Below are positions 9,566-19,579 of a DNA stretch of 20,902 bases, piece by piece. The position numbers and the translations under genes were made by a program. Source of the DNA: Paraglomus occultum (Eukaryota; Glomeromycota; Glomeromycetes; Paraglomerales; Paraglomeraceae). Numbering within the stretch: the first letter of the stretch is position 1; the number at the start of each line of letters is the position of its first letter. Location of the stretch: assembly GCA_910592205.1 (NCBI GenBank), contig CAJVPJ010000609.1:1-20902 (forward strand), written 5' to 3'. Under the pieces are notes generated by a model. It was not told the origin of the DNA and did not search any database. It saw only the letters and a program-made list of their open reading frames with translations.

Positions 9566-10653
9566 CTACATAAAATCTTCTTCCGTTTGACAATTCTTAT
9601 TATATTTATGCTCCTCAGTGACACCATTTTTACTTGCCGCTTCACAACCGTCCATGAAACATCTTTCAGAAGTTCTTGTTACCTCATGCGTTTCTGTTGT
9701 TTCTCGCCAATGTCTAAATTCAGTCAGCATTTTATATTTGTTCGAATCCTGAGCCTTCTCCATAATGACAAATTCACACGGGTGTAGGTTCTCAAGTGAT
9801 TCGAAATATTCAACTGACCAGTGATACCATCGCATCGCGAACAGGCGAACAAGGAGACCATGGCTTACTATGACGAGAACTGAGGGAAAATCGGGTTCGG
9901 CAAAGGCGCGGTGAAGACTGACAATAAATTGGGGTGATGGATTTGGTGAAAAGTGTGAAAAAGAGATATGATTAAGATGAGGATGATGGGACATTTTAAT
10001 CCGGTATTAGTAACTATGGAATGACTTACGTCTCTTGGAAAGTAGATATTCTGTCATAGACGTCTGCACCGCTCTCACCATATGGTATACGATAAAAACT
10101 AGCAGACGAGACGGCATCAGTAAGATCAATTACAGAATGAAAGTAACAGGGGAACATGTTAGACATTATTTAATATCGACTTACAAATGACCATATTTTT
10201 CTCGCTCTTTTTTAATTCTCTTCATTTCTTCGGGAGGAAACTGGAAATTACCCCAATCTGTATACAAACCAGGAAAGAGACGTTCACATTGTCAGTGAAA
10301 TGACAAGATCACTCGCAAAACATCTCAAGCAACAAAACCCTATCCACCGCCTCTTTCCTCTTCAAACCTTGTTCTCTTAGCCTCGGCTCTTCATAACACC
10401 TCCATCGATTTCTATCTAACGCTTTAGCCATATGCTTAAAAGTCTGTCTAGCCCTCGAATACGGACTAATATAAAAATGTACATTGTCATCAGGTCTTAG
10501 CAGGTCAAGTAATTTTTGACCAGCTCGAGTCGCTTGCTGGACACCGAGCTCTGTGAGATTGATTTGGTGGTCAGGGACGGTGCGGTGGATGGTTATGTCG
10601 ACATTAGCTTCGGATTGACCGTGGCGGATGAGAATTATAAGCCTGGGATGCAT
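9566..10653 (-). CDS. histidine phosphatase (phosphoglycerate-mutase-like, DET1/YDR051C type)
   Basis: Four exons on the minus strand: 10653-10368, 10257-10185, 10098-10030 and 9917-9566, giving 259 aa. All splice phases agree. The product starts MHPRLIILIRHGQSEAN: R10-H11-G12 is the phosphohistidine motif. SPYSRARQT supplies R67. RLREQDWGNFQ (about 91-100) spans the first junction, FYRIPYGESGADVYDR follows the second, and IVSHGLLVR carries the second catalytic His (H162). This order matches yeast Det1, a broad acid phosphatase linked to sterol transport; the substrate here is inferred, not shown. The last 30 or so residues (Glu, Asn and Lys rich) look like an unconserved tail. The ATG at 10653 is chosen because it begins the conserved first strand and no earlier ATG exists in frame; the open frame continues to 10767 only from a TTG. 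Confidence 0.92.
9918..10029 (-). other. intron 3 of the histidine phosphatase gene
   Basis: It starts GTAAGTCATT and ends TATTGTCAG; 112 bp. It joins ...STFQE-T to LHRAFAEPDF with the Thr codon split 2+1. Confidence 0.85.
10099..10184 (-). other. intron 2 of the histidine phosphatase gene
   Basis: It starts GTAAGTCGAT and ends TCTGCTAG; 86 bp. It joins KYGH-F to FYRIPYGESG, with the Phe codon split 2+1. Confidence 0.85.
10258..10367 (-). other. intron 1 of the histidine phosphatase gene
   Basis: It starts with the weak donor GTTTGAAG and ends TGTATACAG; 110 bp. Splicing creates RLREQ-D-WGNF, the conserved motif of this phosphatase group, with the Asp codon split 1+2. Confidence 0.82.
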
Positions 10654-12549
10654 GGATCGTTGCGAGTCCAAAAAGAGATGATATCGGTATGCGCAAGTGC
10701 AGAGAGACGTGCACGTGCGACCTGTATTGAATGACAGTTGCTTTTGTCTGCTATTATGGTGTGACAATAACGACTGTTGACGTTAGATAACCTTTCTCCG
10801 GAGATCATCAAATTTAGCCTAGTAGATAGTGAGATAACGAATGCGGGGAGTCGCTACTGATTTAGTAATCACGTGAAGTTATTTGTTTGTGTGGCGTAAG
10901 CAGCACTGCATCATGACGACAAGAGATCAACAGGGACTCGTGTTTCATGTACGAACCTCAAGTGGTCATGATCATCCTTTTTGTTAATCCTTCGCTATTC
11001 ACAGGCTATCTCCAGCTGTCAGAAATCTTGTTTATAACATAATTACACAGTCGACATACTAGTGACCATGCTGTCGAAAAACAATGCTTAAAACGTGCTT
11101 GCAAAGAATTTGGATTTTTAATGTAAATTTATTAACAATTGGTTCTCGGACATAAAGATCGGTTATGAAGAGGATTGATATCAGTCCCGCATTTCCGGCA
11201 CTGTTTGAATTATAATAAAATTATTAATCTCGTAATTGTCTAAAAGGTATGCTAAGCGATAAATGTGTCGGAAAAACGATTACATCAATCTGTCCAAATG
11301 TCCAATGTTATTACTGACCTACCCATCAGAATCAATAGATACTGGAAATATGCCAAATTTTATTTATAAGAACGACCTCGGGCAAAGAAAAATTGATTCT
11401 TATATATTATAATCAGCACACAGCGGTTTTTACATATGGAGTAGTATATTAAAAAGAATGTATGCAAGAAAGGCTGGGTTAATTGAATGCTAGCTATTTG
11501 ACTACTTGTAACAATGTTTGATATTTACAACTGCAAATTATTTCCAAATATAAAATTTAATTTACATCAAATCTATAAACAAAAATTGTAGTATTAGTAG
11601 AAGTACAGTATATAATTCCACAGTTTAGCATCTGCCAAAAAGAAGTACCTAGCCCACAAACAATTCGATTATTTTTACCGAAAACTGTGAGTTGACATCA
11701 CTGTCATACTTTGTTTATATCCACCTTTTTTAGCCTCAAATTGGTAATATAAGCTATAAGTGTGATAGGCATATGAATCTTATAAGGACGGAAACATAAC
11801 CGGAGATGGCACCTCTTTTCCACATGTTTCTATAGCATGTAATTGTTGTAAACAAATTTTATTAATTAAGTATTACGAAATATTATCAGTAAAAAAAAGT
11901 AGTCATGGTGTCCTACCGTATAGTTTCGAAAATAAGCACCTTCTCAACTTTTCTAAACTTTCTAGCAAGTGACAGCTGTTATATTTCCAACTTAATTTAT
12001 CACGAAACTATAATCAGCAAAAAGGCTAACTGAATTGATGATAATGTTAAATGTGCCATAATATAACGTCACTTCCGTATAAGTTTCAAAAATAAGTATT
12101 AGACAAACGCAAATTTTAACGTATTGTTATCATTGGTCACACTCTGCGTACAGTAGCAGTAATTGTATAAGAGCTATAGAAGTTTTTAATAATTATGTCA
12201 TTGGTTAAGCCACTGATCGGTGTTGCTATATTAGATTATATCATGTCAGCATATTTCTCCCATCAATCTTACAGACAAGCAAAATAAATGGCAACTGAAT
12301 CTTTAAAGCAGACGCGTAATAATGATATTACTAAAACTTCCAAGCCATCTCATTTTGTACTTAGAAAATAAGATTGTCAATGATGAGACGATACCAACAA
12401 CAAAGTGTCTTGTCTCGGTTGCACTACGCTTAATGCTTCAAAAAGTGGACTTTCTAGTAAATAGTGGTGCCAAAAATTGTCAGCAGATCTGACCAATTTC
12501 TTCGTGATGGCGTCAAAATAACTAGTATAAATGGTTGGTTTTTTATATA
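10654..12549. other. long AT-rich intergenic region
   Basis: No frame with a recognisable motif. It holds a degenerate tandem duplication at about 11860-12100 (listed separately). The first few hundred bases are the likely promoter side of the histidine phosphatase; the 72-codon plus-strand frame at 10516-10734 is antisense to its first exon. Confidence 0.45.
11860..12100. repeat. degenerate tandem duplication of about 150 bp
   Basis: Two copies in the same orientation share 'acgaaatattatcagtaaaaa' / 'acgaaactataatcagcaaaaa' (about 11875 and 12003), followed by CCGTATAGTTTCGAAAATAAG at 11916-11936 and CCGTATAAGTTTCAAAAATAAG at 12075-12096. The CCGTA...AATAAG pattern is reminiscent of the tips of the MITE at 13796. 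No inverted partner was found, so I call it a repeat rather than an element. Confidence 0.45.
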
Positions 12550-12557
12550 CTTTTAAT
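12550..12557. repeat. left target-site duplication (CTTTTAAT)
   Basis: CTTTTAAT occurs here and again at 12785-12792, exactly bracketing the foldback element. Confidence 0.75.
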
Positions 12558-12784
12558 GGGAGGCAATCATAACGCCGAAAATCATTTCACCGACGTAATA
12601 TTTCGCCGACGATCATTTCACCGAAAATCATTTCGCCGACAACGACTACCAAAAAAGGATAATTTCGAAATAATGCTGGTGAATATGTCGGCGAAATGAT
12701 TGTCGATGAAATGATTTTCGGCTAAATGGTTGTCGGTGAAATATTACGTCGGTGAAATAATTTTCGGTGAAATGATACGGACTC
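12558..12784. mobile_element. foldback/MITE element built from CRCCGAAAATCATTT units
   Basis: A 227-bp element with long imperfect inverted arms (about 12558-12650 and 12680-12784) around a loop near 12651-12679. The left arm is a head-to-tail array of 15-16 bp units: CGCCGAAAATCATTT, CACCGACGTAATATTT, CGCCGACGATCATTT, CACCGAAAATCATTT. The right arm is its inverted counterpart and keeps the odd unit ACCGACGTAATATTT in the matching place. The tips read GGGAGGCAATCAT and, on the other strand, GGAGTCCGTATCAT. It is bracketed by an 8-bp direct repeat, which fits hAT- or P-type transposases acting in trans (inference). There is no coding capacity. Confidence 0.85.
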
Positions 12785-12792
12785 CTTTTAAT
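12785..12792. repeat. right target-site duplication (CTTTTAAT)
   Basis: Direct repeat of 12550-12557; marks the right insertion boundary of the foldback element. Confidence 0.75.
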
Positions 12793-13793
12793 ATGACAAA
12801 ACTAATATCTATGCATTAAACAATTAATTAACTATCAATAAATTTTTCTGAAGCAAAAGTGTGCACGTGTTGTAGAGCAATGAGGCCGACCAGTGATTTA
12901 TGACAACTTGTTGCACAAATTGTCCATGGTAAAATGTAATCACAGAAAAACAAATTATTGAATACGATAAGTTATGAACCACCGGCAAGTGATGATTCGG
13001 ATCAGCTAATAGAGAAAACGAAGACACACAATCAATTATTACTTTTCGAATGTTTATTATAGAAAAAACAAACCATTTTAATTGACATAAATCCTACATT
13101 AGCTGTATGTTGATCATATTTGGATTTAAAAAATTTACAGTTTATATAACGTCTTAGACTTTGGTTACTTCCATTTGCCTCAAATACGTTTAAACAATAA
13201 GACTAGCAATTATAAAATTAATAATAAAGGAATACTGTAATTAACGAAGACACTTTTTTTTTATTAGTAAATACTAACAATACTACAAACATGCTCTGCA
13301 GAGACTATATTAATTAGTTATTGTAAACAGTTAATTCAAATGCTTTTGAACGCAGTTTTTGTTGTCTTTCTTTTTTATTCACCGTAATTCATTGTTAACG
13401 TTTTTACCATTTCAAATGTATTTTAATTAAATAAGCACAAAACCCACCAAAATTAATAATGCTAATAAATTATTCCAGTATTAAAAATAAAGCGGTTTAA
13501 ATACATTTCAATAAATTGCTTATATATTATAGCAAAGCAACCGAACACAAAGCAGAATTAGAAGCAAATGAAAAAAAAAACTTGTAAGTGAGGGAACTAA
13601 GAGACAAATCCATGCGGTAATAATTTTACCTTTCTGTTTAAGTGCATGTGAATAAATTGGTCGAACGTTAATAGTAAAAATTTTTGGCCTATCTGAACAC
13701 ACATTAAATATTAAAGTTATTTTGTCGGGTATCAGTAAATAATACGCTTAATTTTTTATACAAAAAAGTTTTTATTGATTTATTTATTAATAT
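12793..13793. other. AT-rich intergenic region between two mobile elements
   Basis: Very AT-rich, with homopolymer runs (for example 13253-13262 T and 13571-13580 A). No gene or structured repeat is seen. Confidence 0.45.
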
Positions 13794-13795
13794 TA

Positions 13796-14112
13796 CCGTA
13801 AACTCTCATGAATAAGAGCCCACCATGAATAAGGGCCCCCCTATATAAAAGTGGCGATCATGTGATAAGATCTGTAATGGTTTGAAAACGGTTAACCCCC
13901 CTACCCCCCTCATCACCCACTTTATTATCCACCAATAACGCCATATATGATATATGCAGCTCATGATTATGTAATAAACAAAAATAACGCGGGCAACTGT
14001 TACGTGACGATGGGTGGTTTAAAAACAATGCAAAATGATCTACAACCAACCCATCCATGAATAAGAGCCCCCTTATATAATGAAGGAGGCCCTTATTCAT
14101 GAGAGTTTACGG
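13796..14112. mobile_element. TA-flanked MITE with 25-27 bp terminal inverted repeats
   Basis: A 317-bp element. The left tip CCGTAAACTCTCATGAATAA (13796-) is matched on the opposite strand at the right tip (ending 14112), both continuing AAG-R-GCC. TA flanks both ends (13794-13795 and 14113-14114), as for Tc1/mariner/pogo-type insertions. CATGAATAAGRGCCC is repeated subterminally: as a direct repeat on the left (13808 and 13823) and as a hairpin on the right (14056-14101). A C-rich patch and unique sequence fill the middle. There is no transposase; the 80-codon frame inside it (14100-13858) reads through the repeats and is not a gene. Confidence 0.88.
14056..14101. repeat. terminal hairpin of the MITE
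   Basis: CATGAATAAGAGCCCCCTT, an 8-base loop ATATAATG, then AAGGAGGCCCTTATTCATG: near-perfect inverted arms of 19 bases. Similar paired copies at the left end are direct, not inverted. Confidence 0.8.
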
Positions 14113-14114
14113 TA

Positions 14115-15234
14115 TTTTGGTTTGGTTAATGCAATTACATAACCTTATACTCTTACAGGAATATGTCTATTAGTCAAACCATGGAGTTATTTTTTGATAT
14201 ATTTTTTATTGACAAATAAGTTACTACTCTGCAAATATTATGTCAGGCCCAGTGTTTTGTATAAAAAACTAAAACTAAACATACTACTATGCATAAAATT
14301 TTACGAGAAACAATTTGCAAATATATTAACTGAAACAAATGGGCTAAGTAAAAGTTACGAAAATACTGGGAAGATAAGCGAATGGTGTTATTATAATTGT
14401 ACAGTATATTGTTTTTTTAATTCGCTTTGGACAGCGCTCATTCAAGCAAGTTTTTCGGGATAAAAAGTAGTTCGACAAGGTAAACCATAATTTAATATTG
14501 TGCTGAAGAAAACATTTAAGATGGGGTATTAGATTTGATGGAAAAATTGTTTATGGGTTTGTAGTATTGCAAACAGGTTACTTGTTTTGTTGAATAACTT
14601 GAGAAATGTTGTGGGTTTTTTTGATGTATGAAGCGAACATAATCAAAATTGCAATTTGTTGTATGTTCATATTCCTTGTGATAACTTGATTGTCGATGTT
14701 GTTTTATGTGAATTTTGATAACGGTTACGGTTAATTACGTAAACAATTTACGGTCATTATGGAAGAGTATATTTTCATTTTACAACAATAACAACACAAT
14801 AATTATACATGTGTTGTACTTTATTTATTACATATACATTGGCAAATATAAAATTTAATACCGTTAACATTGATATTAACCTTACATTAATTTTCAAACG
14901 CGATACACTAATTTAAATTGTTTAAATCTGAATTTAGTTTACATATATAAAACGATAAAGTCGGTTAACTAACTATTTATTAGATAAATAGGGCAGACAC
15001 ATCAGTTTAAATCAAAAATTATTTATTTTTCTAAATTTATTTTAAACAAATTAATTATCTAGTAGGTAGCATGACAAGGGCCAGAGATCAGTATCGTTAA
15101 AAATTGTATAACATTTGTTCAAAGCTTACTTTCTGTGATATTAATATAATTGTTTATTATAGACCAATTTTGTTATATGTTATAGAGCAATATACTTTTA
15201 CGTAAACAATGTTTCGGCAAGCATTTTTACGGAC
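14115..15234. other. AT-rich intergenic region
   Basis: Very AT-rich. An 89-codon plus-strand frame at 14194-14463 is rich in Lys, Leu, Tyr and Asn, as expected of random AT-rich DNA, and shows no motif. Nothing else is supportable. Confidence 0.45.
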
Positions 15235-15330
15235 TAAAGCATAAGATAAAGAGCATAGTAATAGCATAAAGCGTAAGACGTAAAGCATATTGCATAAGCA
15301 TATCGCATAAGGTATAAGGCCTATTGCGTA
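15235..15330. repeat. degenerate GCATAAG/GTAAG short tandem repeat
   Basis: About 95 bases made of variants of a 6-8 base word: GCATAAG, GCATAG, GCATAAAG, CGTAAGACGTAAAG, GCATAAG, GCATAAGG, GTATAAGG. Spacing is irregular, so it is an eroded microsatellite-like tract rather than an ordered array. Confidence 0.6.
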
Positions 15331-16456
15331 ACTTTAAAATTGAAAGGCGCCTTTGGTGTCAATTATTTCCAAAAATTAATAAAAAGAAAAAGTTGCCATG
15401 GAACATAGGCTGTGTCGAACACAACGAACAAATGCAGGGTTCAATATAAATAAATAGAATCACTTACTGATACCTTAAAAAAATACAAAATTATACAACA
15501 AACATCTTTATATTGATACGACAGCGTGGACTTAAATTTTTACGTATATTAAACATTAAGCAATTAATTATGAGAGAATAAATACATAAAAGATTAACCA
15601 CTGTTTGTTTTTTATTCACTTTACAGGAATATAAAGACTTATAAATAAATTCTTGTTTCAAACATTATTTTATATATACAGTATGTGTTGAGATAGTTAA
15701 TCTGTTTAATAGTAGAATAATATTGGCATCAAGTCATCACTCTAACGTGTACATGTTGATAATGATAACCGTATTCTATAACTAACTGACCTAACACATA
15801 CATATTGGATAATAAATTATAATAAATTATTTAATTTATGTCTCAGCTAATAAACCGATTCGTTAGTTCAGCAAAAGAAAACTCGCACGGGAAACAACAA
15901 CTCGTCCGTATGGACCGTGAAAAAAAAAACAGTTGAGAATTCTAATGTCTCATACGTTCTGTTCCTGCTCAGGGAATAGCAGCCACAACCCAGACATTAA
16001 ACATTAACTCATTCCACCGCATGTTTCAACACGCGGTTGTCACGGACACTCAGATCACAATGCAAGACATACGGTTCGCATATACTGTAGCACTTAATGT
16101 TGCCAAAAAAGTTTTTTACTTATTAACGCATGCGAACCAGACGATCATCAAACTCTCACACCACAAGGCGTATCAGTTACAACCAAAAACAATGCGCGTT
16201 GCAGAATAGCATTTACAAGGGCAAACTTTTTATATATTAATTGAGTTAAAGTTGAAAAAAAAGTGGGTTTATAATAAACATCAGTACAAACCTACCAAAC
16301 CAAACCCCAACGTACAGTAAATCGAACAAATTGGTGGAAAGTCATCATTAAATAGATTTATACTAAAACTGAGGACCATTTTATTTACTATACATACCAG
16401 TTCGGTGAACGCATTCAGGTTCTAGGTAAGCACCATAACTTGGTCAGACGCCTAGT
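15331..16456. other. intergenic, with a GC-richer patch near 15960-16205
   Basis: Mostly AT-rich. Around 15960-16205 base composition rises and a plus-strand frame reads like protein (…NINSFHRMFQHAVV, TDTQITMQDIRFAYTVALNV), but it is opened by a nearby stop, ends at 16209 and matches no family I can name with confidence. It may be a relic or exon of an unrecognised gene. Confidence 0.3.
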
Positions 16457-17011
16457 TTAATAACTTTGGTTTTTCGGTAACCAATCGTCGTCGTCCTGTT
16501 CACCACAAAGAAGTTTGCATTGAGAAGAAAAGAGAGACGGGTGGTAAAACAAACGATGACAACGATGACAGTCAGTTTAGAGCTATAAGAAATGGCTTGA
16601 GAAGCGCAACGATCTCATAATCAGACTTACCAAATGCCATGACAAAACAGATGAAGGCCCGGCTGCAATACACAGAACAAAGGAGTTGAGATAAGTCTGG
16701 AAAAATTGACTATTGTTTCCAAGTCGGTCAATGTTGAAAGACCAAGTATTGACATTGCTTATAATAATCTGGTCAGGCCTGATGCTGTTTGTTGAATTGA
16801 CAAAGACGCAGATAACAGAACCGTGCCGGTGATGAAATAGATTATTGAGAACGTTGGGATGAGAATATAACGTCAGCAGTGAAAACGAAGGAGTAGTGAA
16901 GTAGAGAGTGGAAGTGGAAGAGGTGAACAATATTGTCATGGATTTATTGTAAATACACAATTACAATCACTTTCCTCGACCATATTGTTCTCTCACATTC
17001 ATATCAGCCAT
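16457..17011 (-). other. possible small spliced gene on the minus strand (unidentified)
   Basis: Splice-like signals cluster here. An ATG at 17011 in good context opens MADMNVREQYGRGK before a stop. A strong acceptor TCAATTTTTCCAG (about 16700-16690) and a second, TGTGTATTGCAG (about 16660), precede a donor TTG|GTAAGT at 16630. A branch-like CTAAACTGAC and the acceptor GTGAACAG at 16496 follow, then a short last exon (DDDDWLPKNQSY-stop in one phase, ending 16457). A 118-codon ATG-led frame covers 16936-16583. Several exon chains are possible and give different proteins, some with a hydrophobic stretch. I recognise none of them, so no CDS is called. Confidence 0.2.
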
Positions 17012-17576
17012 TCCACATAATGTAGAAACGGAAACAAAAGACTTTTTTCGTAATAACTGAACCATTGTCATCAAAAGGAAATCAAGAAGACCAAAGTATA
17101 CCAGACGTAACAAAAATCTTGATCAGACGTTGATAGCTGAAAGTTACATCCTAACCTTATTAACGATACTATTTGCACAATTCTTATATCGAAAGCTACT
17201 TGTAATGAGTTAGTGCCTTCTTGTTAGCGGAAGACATTGACTAGGATATCGACGACAATAGATAAGGGAGTCCTTAATCTACCATCCATATATTTGAGCC
17301 GTAGAAAACGAGTCTCGCATACATTCTGTTTGAAACAAAAGTACAGCTCAGTTTGGTTGTTTTGATAGCACTACTATAAGCGTCGTATTGTTTGCTGCAT
17401 AGTGTTCACATGCACCAAATCTCGGAGAAAGACATTAATTACGCCGCCGCCGGCAAGTCTAATGATTGGTTCATTTCACAGCAATTGTATCACATTGCGC
17501 AAAGGATGAACATTCTCCAGAAAACGAAACACTTTTACTAGTATTAAGTCAGATCAATAAAAGTTTTTGTATTAGT
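17012..17576. other. upstream region of the RING gene
   Basis: No gene is seen. It carries ordinary mixed-composition sequence with a short GC patch 'acgccgccgccggc' at 17441-17454. The promoter of the RING gene presumably lies here; no TATA box stands out just before 17577. Confidence 0.4.
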
Positions 17577-19517
17577 ATGGACAACAGATACTTGTCAGGA
17601 AACAACCGGGTAAGTTTTGCCATTCAATAAGACTTCTTTCAAGCTGGTTTTACTGCATTAAGATAATTAAACAACCTTACAATACCAACAATAAAATGCA
17701 ACTCACTTTAACATTGATATTACTAGGAGATTGGGCAGCAATCATCTTCAGGTACCAAAAACAAAGGGAAGGGAAAGCAGCTTGATAATGCAGAGACTGA
17801 TACTGAAGAAGTGTTTGATATTGAGAAAGACCTCATTGTCTTTGAAAGTGACAGTGATAATGATGATTATGACTATGGACAGACGTTTACAACACATCTG
17901 AGCAAGGTTGAATTAAATGAGCAATTATCTACAACTTTGGAATCAATTGTCAATAGTAATGACAGAATCAGCCATTTTATTAAATTATCCAATCTGTTAC
18001 TATTATTTGGTAATAAGTTAGAGGATATTCAATTGAGAAATGTTTTGAAAATTGTTGGAACTAATGTCACATATGATGACTATAAGTTGACCACTGATAT
18101 TGAATTGGAATTACATCTTAACACATATGTGTTGGCTTTAGAAACATATGGCAAACGACTTGTTAAGATGGAGAAGGAATTAATTGAAATTTTGCATGAT
18201 AACCTTGCAATATTGTATGAGTTCCATCAATGTTACATCAAAGTCATAGAAAAAGGCTTACAAGGTGCAAGGGTTTTATCTGCTGCATTAGAGAAAGATG
18301 TTAAAGTTCAAAATTATGATAATGAATTCTTATTTATGCATCTTTATAATACTCTTCATGTGTTGGATGATGATAAGACTGCTTGGCTTGAAATTATAAA
18401 CCAACTGAAGGCTCTTTTTGCTACACTAGTTGAGGCTTTACCTGATATGACTGGTGTCATGACAACTATGGAAACCCCAATTGATAACAAATTTACTCTT
18501 GAAATATATAATAATATTCAAGGGGTTTTGCAATCCAAGTTTTCTGTGGGACATTGGTACAAGGCATGGAGATACTTATACACAGTTTACCAAGCATTTG
18601 TTGAATGGTCTGCTGCTCCAATTAATAGAAATCTGGTTGCTAAGGGAGAATTGATGCTTGTTAAGGATCTATGGAGATTTGGAGATCAAGAATGGAATAA
18701 AGCAGTTTTAGCAAAGTCAGATGGATATAAATATAATACTAATACTAAATTAAAAATTATGTCAGAATCAGCTCCATACTCATTATTGTTTGGTGTGCTT
18801 GATATTGCTCAAAGGTTGATAATATCTACAAAACATACCAATACCTTGGCTCATTGTTATTACCTTGCAAAATTAACTCTGGACATTGTGAGGATAGAAT
18901 TCATTCAATTTAAAGCAATGGAAGTTCTAGTGATACTGCATAAAAAAGATCCAATCACATTTTCTGTTGTGCAGGTTGATCTAGACCAGCATATGGGAAA
19001 AATCTCAAACTTGGAACAAGATAAAAAGAGGTTTCAAGACATAAGGAGATACATTGGTAAAAAATATACTCATATTAATCAAGCAAGTATTGAAATGCCA
19101 ATCTTAAAAAGGAAAGCAAGTAAATTTGATCAGCCATCTGGTGAACTCCTCAATGGAGATGCTAATGATTTATTACTTTTAGAAGTGGTTGCTGATCATC
19201 TTACATGTCAATTTACTCAAGAAGTTACAGATGATTTTAGAATACTTCCATGCAAACACAAAATCAGCTATTTGGCATTAGAAACATTTATGAAAATGAA
19301 CTGTCTTGAACTGAAATGTTTTTATTGTAGAAGAAAATGTCAATTAGATGAAACAGAAAAAGTGCCAAGCTCACCAATTTACAAAGCACTGTATGACAAA
19401 TTTGTTAGTTCTGGTCATATTACACCAAATACAAAAGGCAAAACAAAAGATTTTACAGCTGTTGTGGCGAGTCAGAATGATAAGGATGACATTGAGGAGA
19501 CTTCTACAGTATTATGA
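17577..19517 (+). CDS. modified RING-type E3 ligase-like protein (first part of a probable RING-TPR-LRR gene)
   Basis: Exon 1 (17577-17609, MDNRYLSGNNR) and exon 2 (17727-19517) are joined over a 117-bp intron (GTAAGTTT...TACTAG), giving 607 aa if the stop at 19515 is used. The first GTG in the long frame (17811) is not a start; the frame runs back in phase to the acceptor. After an acidic patch (SDSDNDDYDYG, near 52-62) comes a long alpha-helical region, then a cysteine cluster at about 505-549: LTCQ...LPCKHKIS...NCLELKC-x2-CRRKC, followed by SPIYKALYDKFVSSGHI. This C...CxHxxS...C..C layout and the following SxIYKxLYxxFxxxGHI string resemble modified RING domains of Glomeromycotina (recognised, not searched). 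A role in ubiquitin transfer is inferred; the pattern lacks some canonical RING ligands. Downstream, the frame meets the TPR frame in an ATGA overlap; see the proposed 71-bp intron. Confidence 0.8.
17610..17726 (+). other. intron 1 of the RING gene
   Basis: It starts GTAAGTTTTG and ends ATATTACTAG, with 'ctttaacattg' as a branch-like site; 117 bp, phase 0. The in-frame TAG just before exon 2 (the acceptor itself) shows the long frame cannot simply start further upstream. Confidence 0.75.
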
Positions 19518-19579
19518 AATCAAAGTTTTTATATTTGCTTCAAATGAAACCAAAGAAAAGTATCCTGCAATTATTCAAG
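19509..19579 (+). other. candidate 71-bp intron joining RING to TPR
   Basis: GTATTATGAA...ATTATTCAAG. Removing it links ACA (Thr, end of the RING frame) to ATG (Met at 19580 of the TPR frame) in phase 0 on both sides, bypassing the stop at 19515-19517. The donor and acceptor are acceptable but not strong. In fungi a 4-base overlap of two separate genes is unlikely, which favours this join. Confidence 0.5.

Noticed and set aside
13858-14100. 80-codon minus-strand frame
   Set aside because: It lies wholly inside the non-coding MITE and reads through its terminal repeat.
14194-14463. 89-codon plus-strand frame
   Set aside because: Lys/Leu/Tyr/Asn-rich as expected of random AT-rich sequence; no motif.
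16021-16209. RNA polymerase large-subunit similarity
   Set aside because: Only a short gapped resemblance (AQxI...TQxTLN...FH) and no supporting sequence beyond it; not enough to name.
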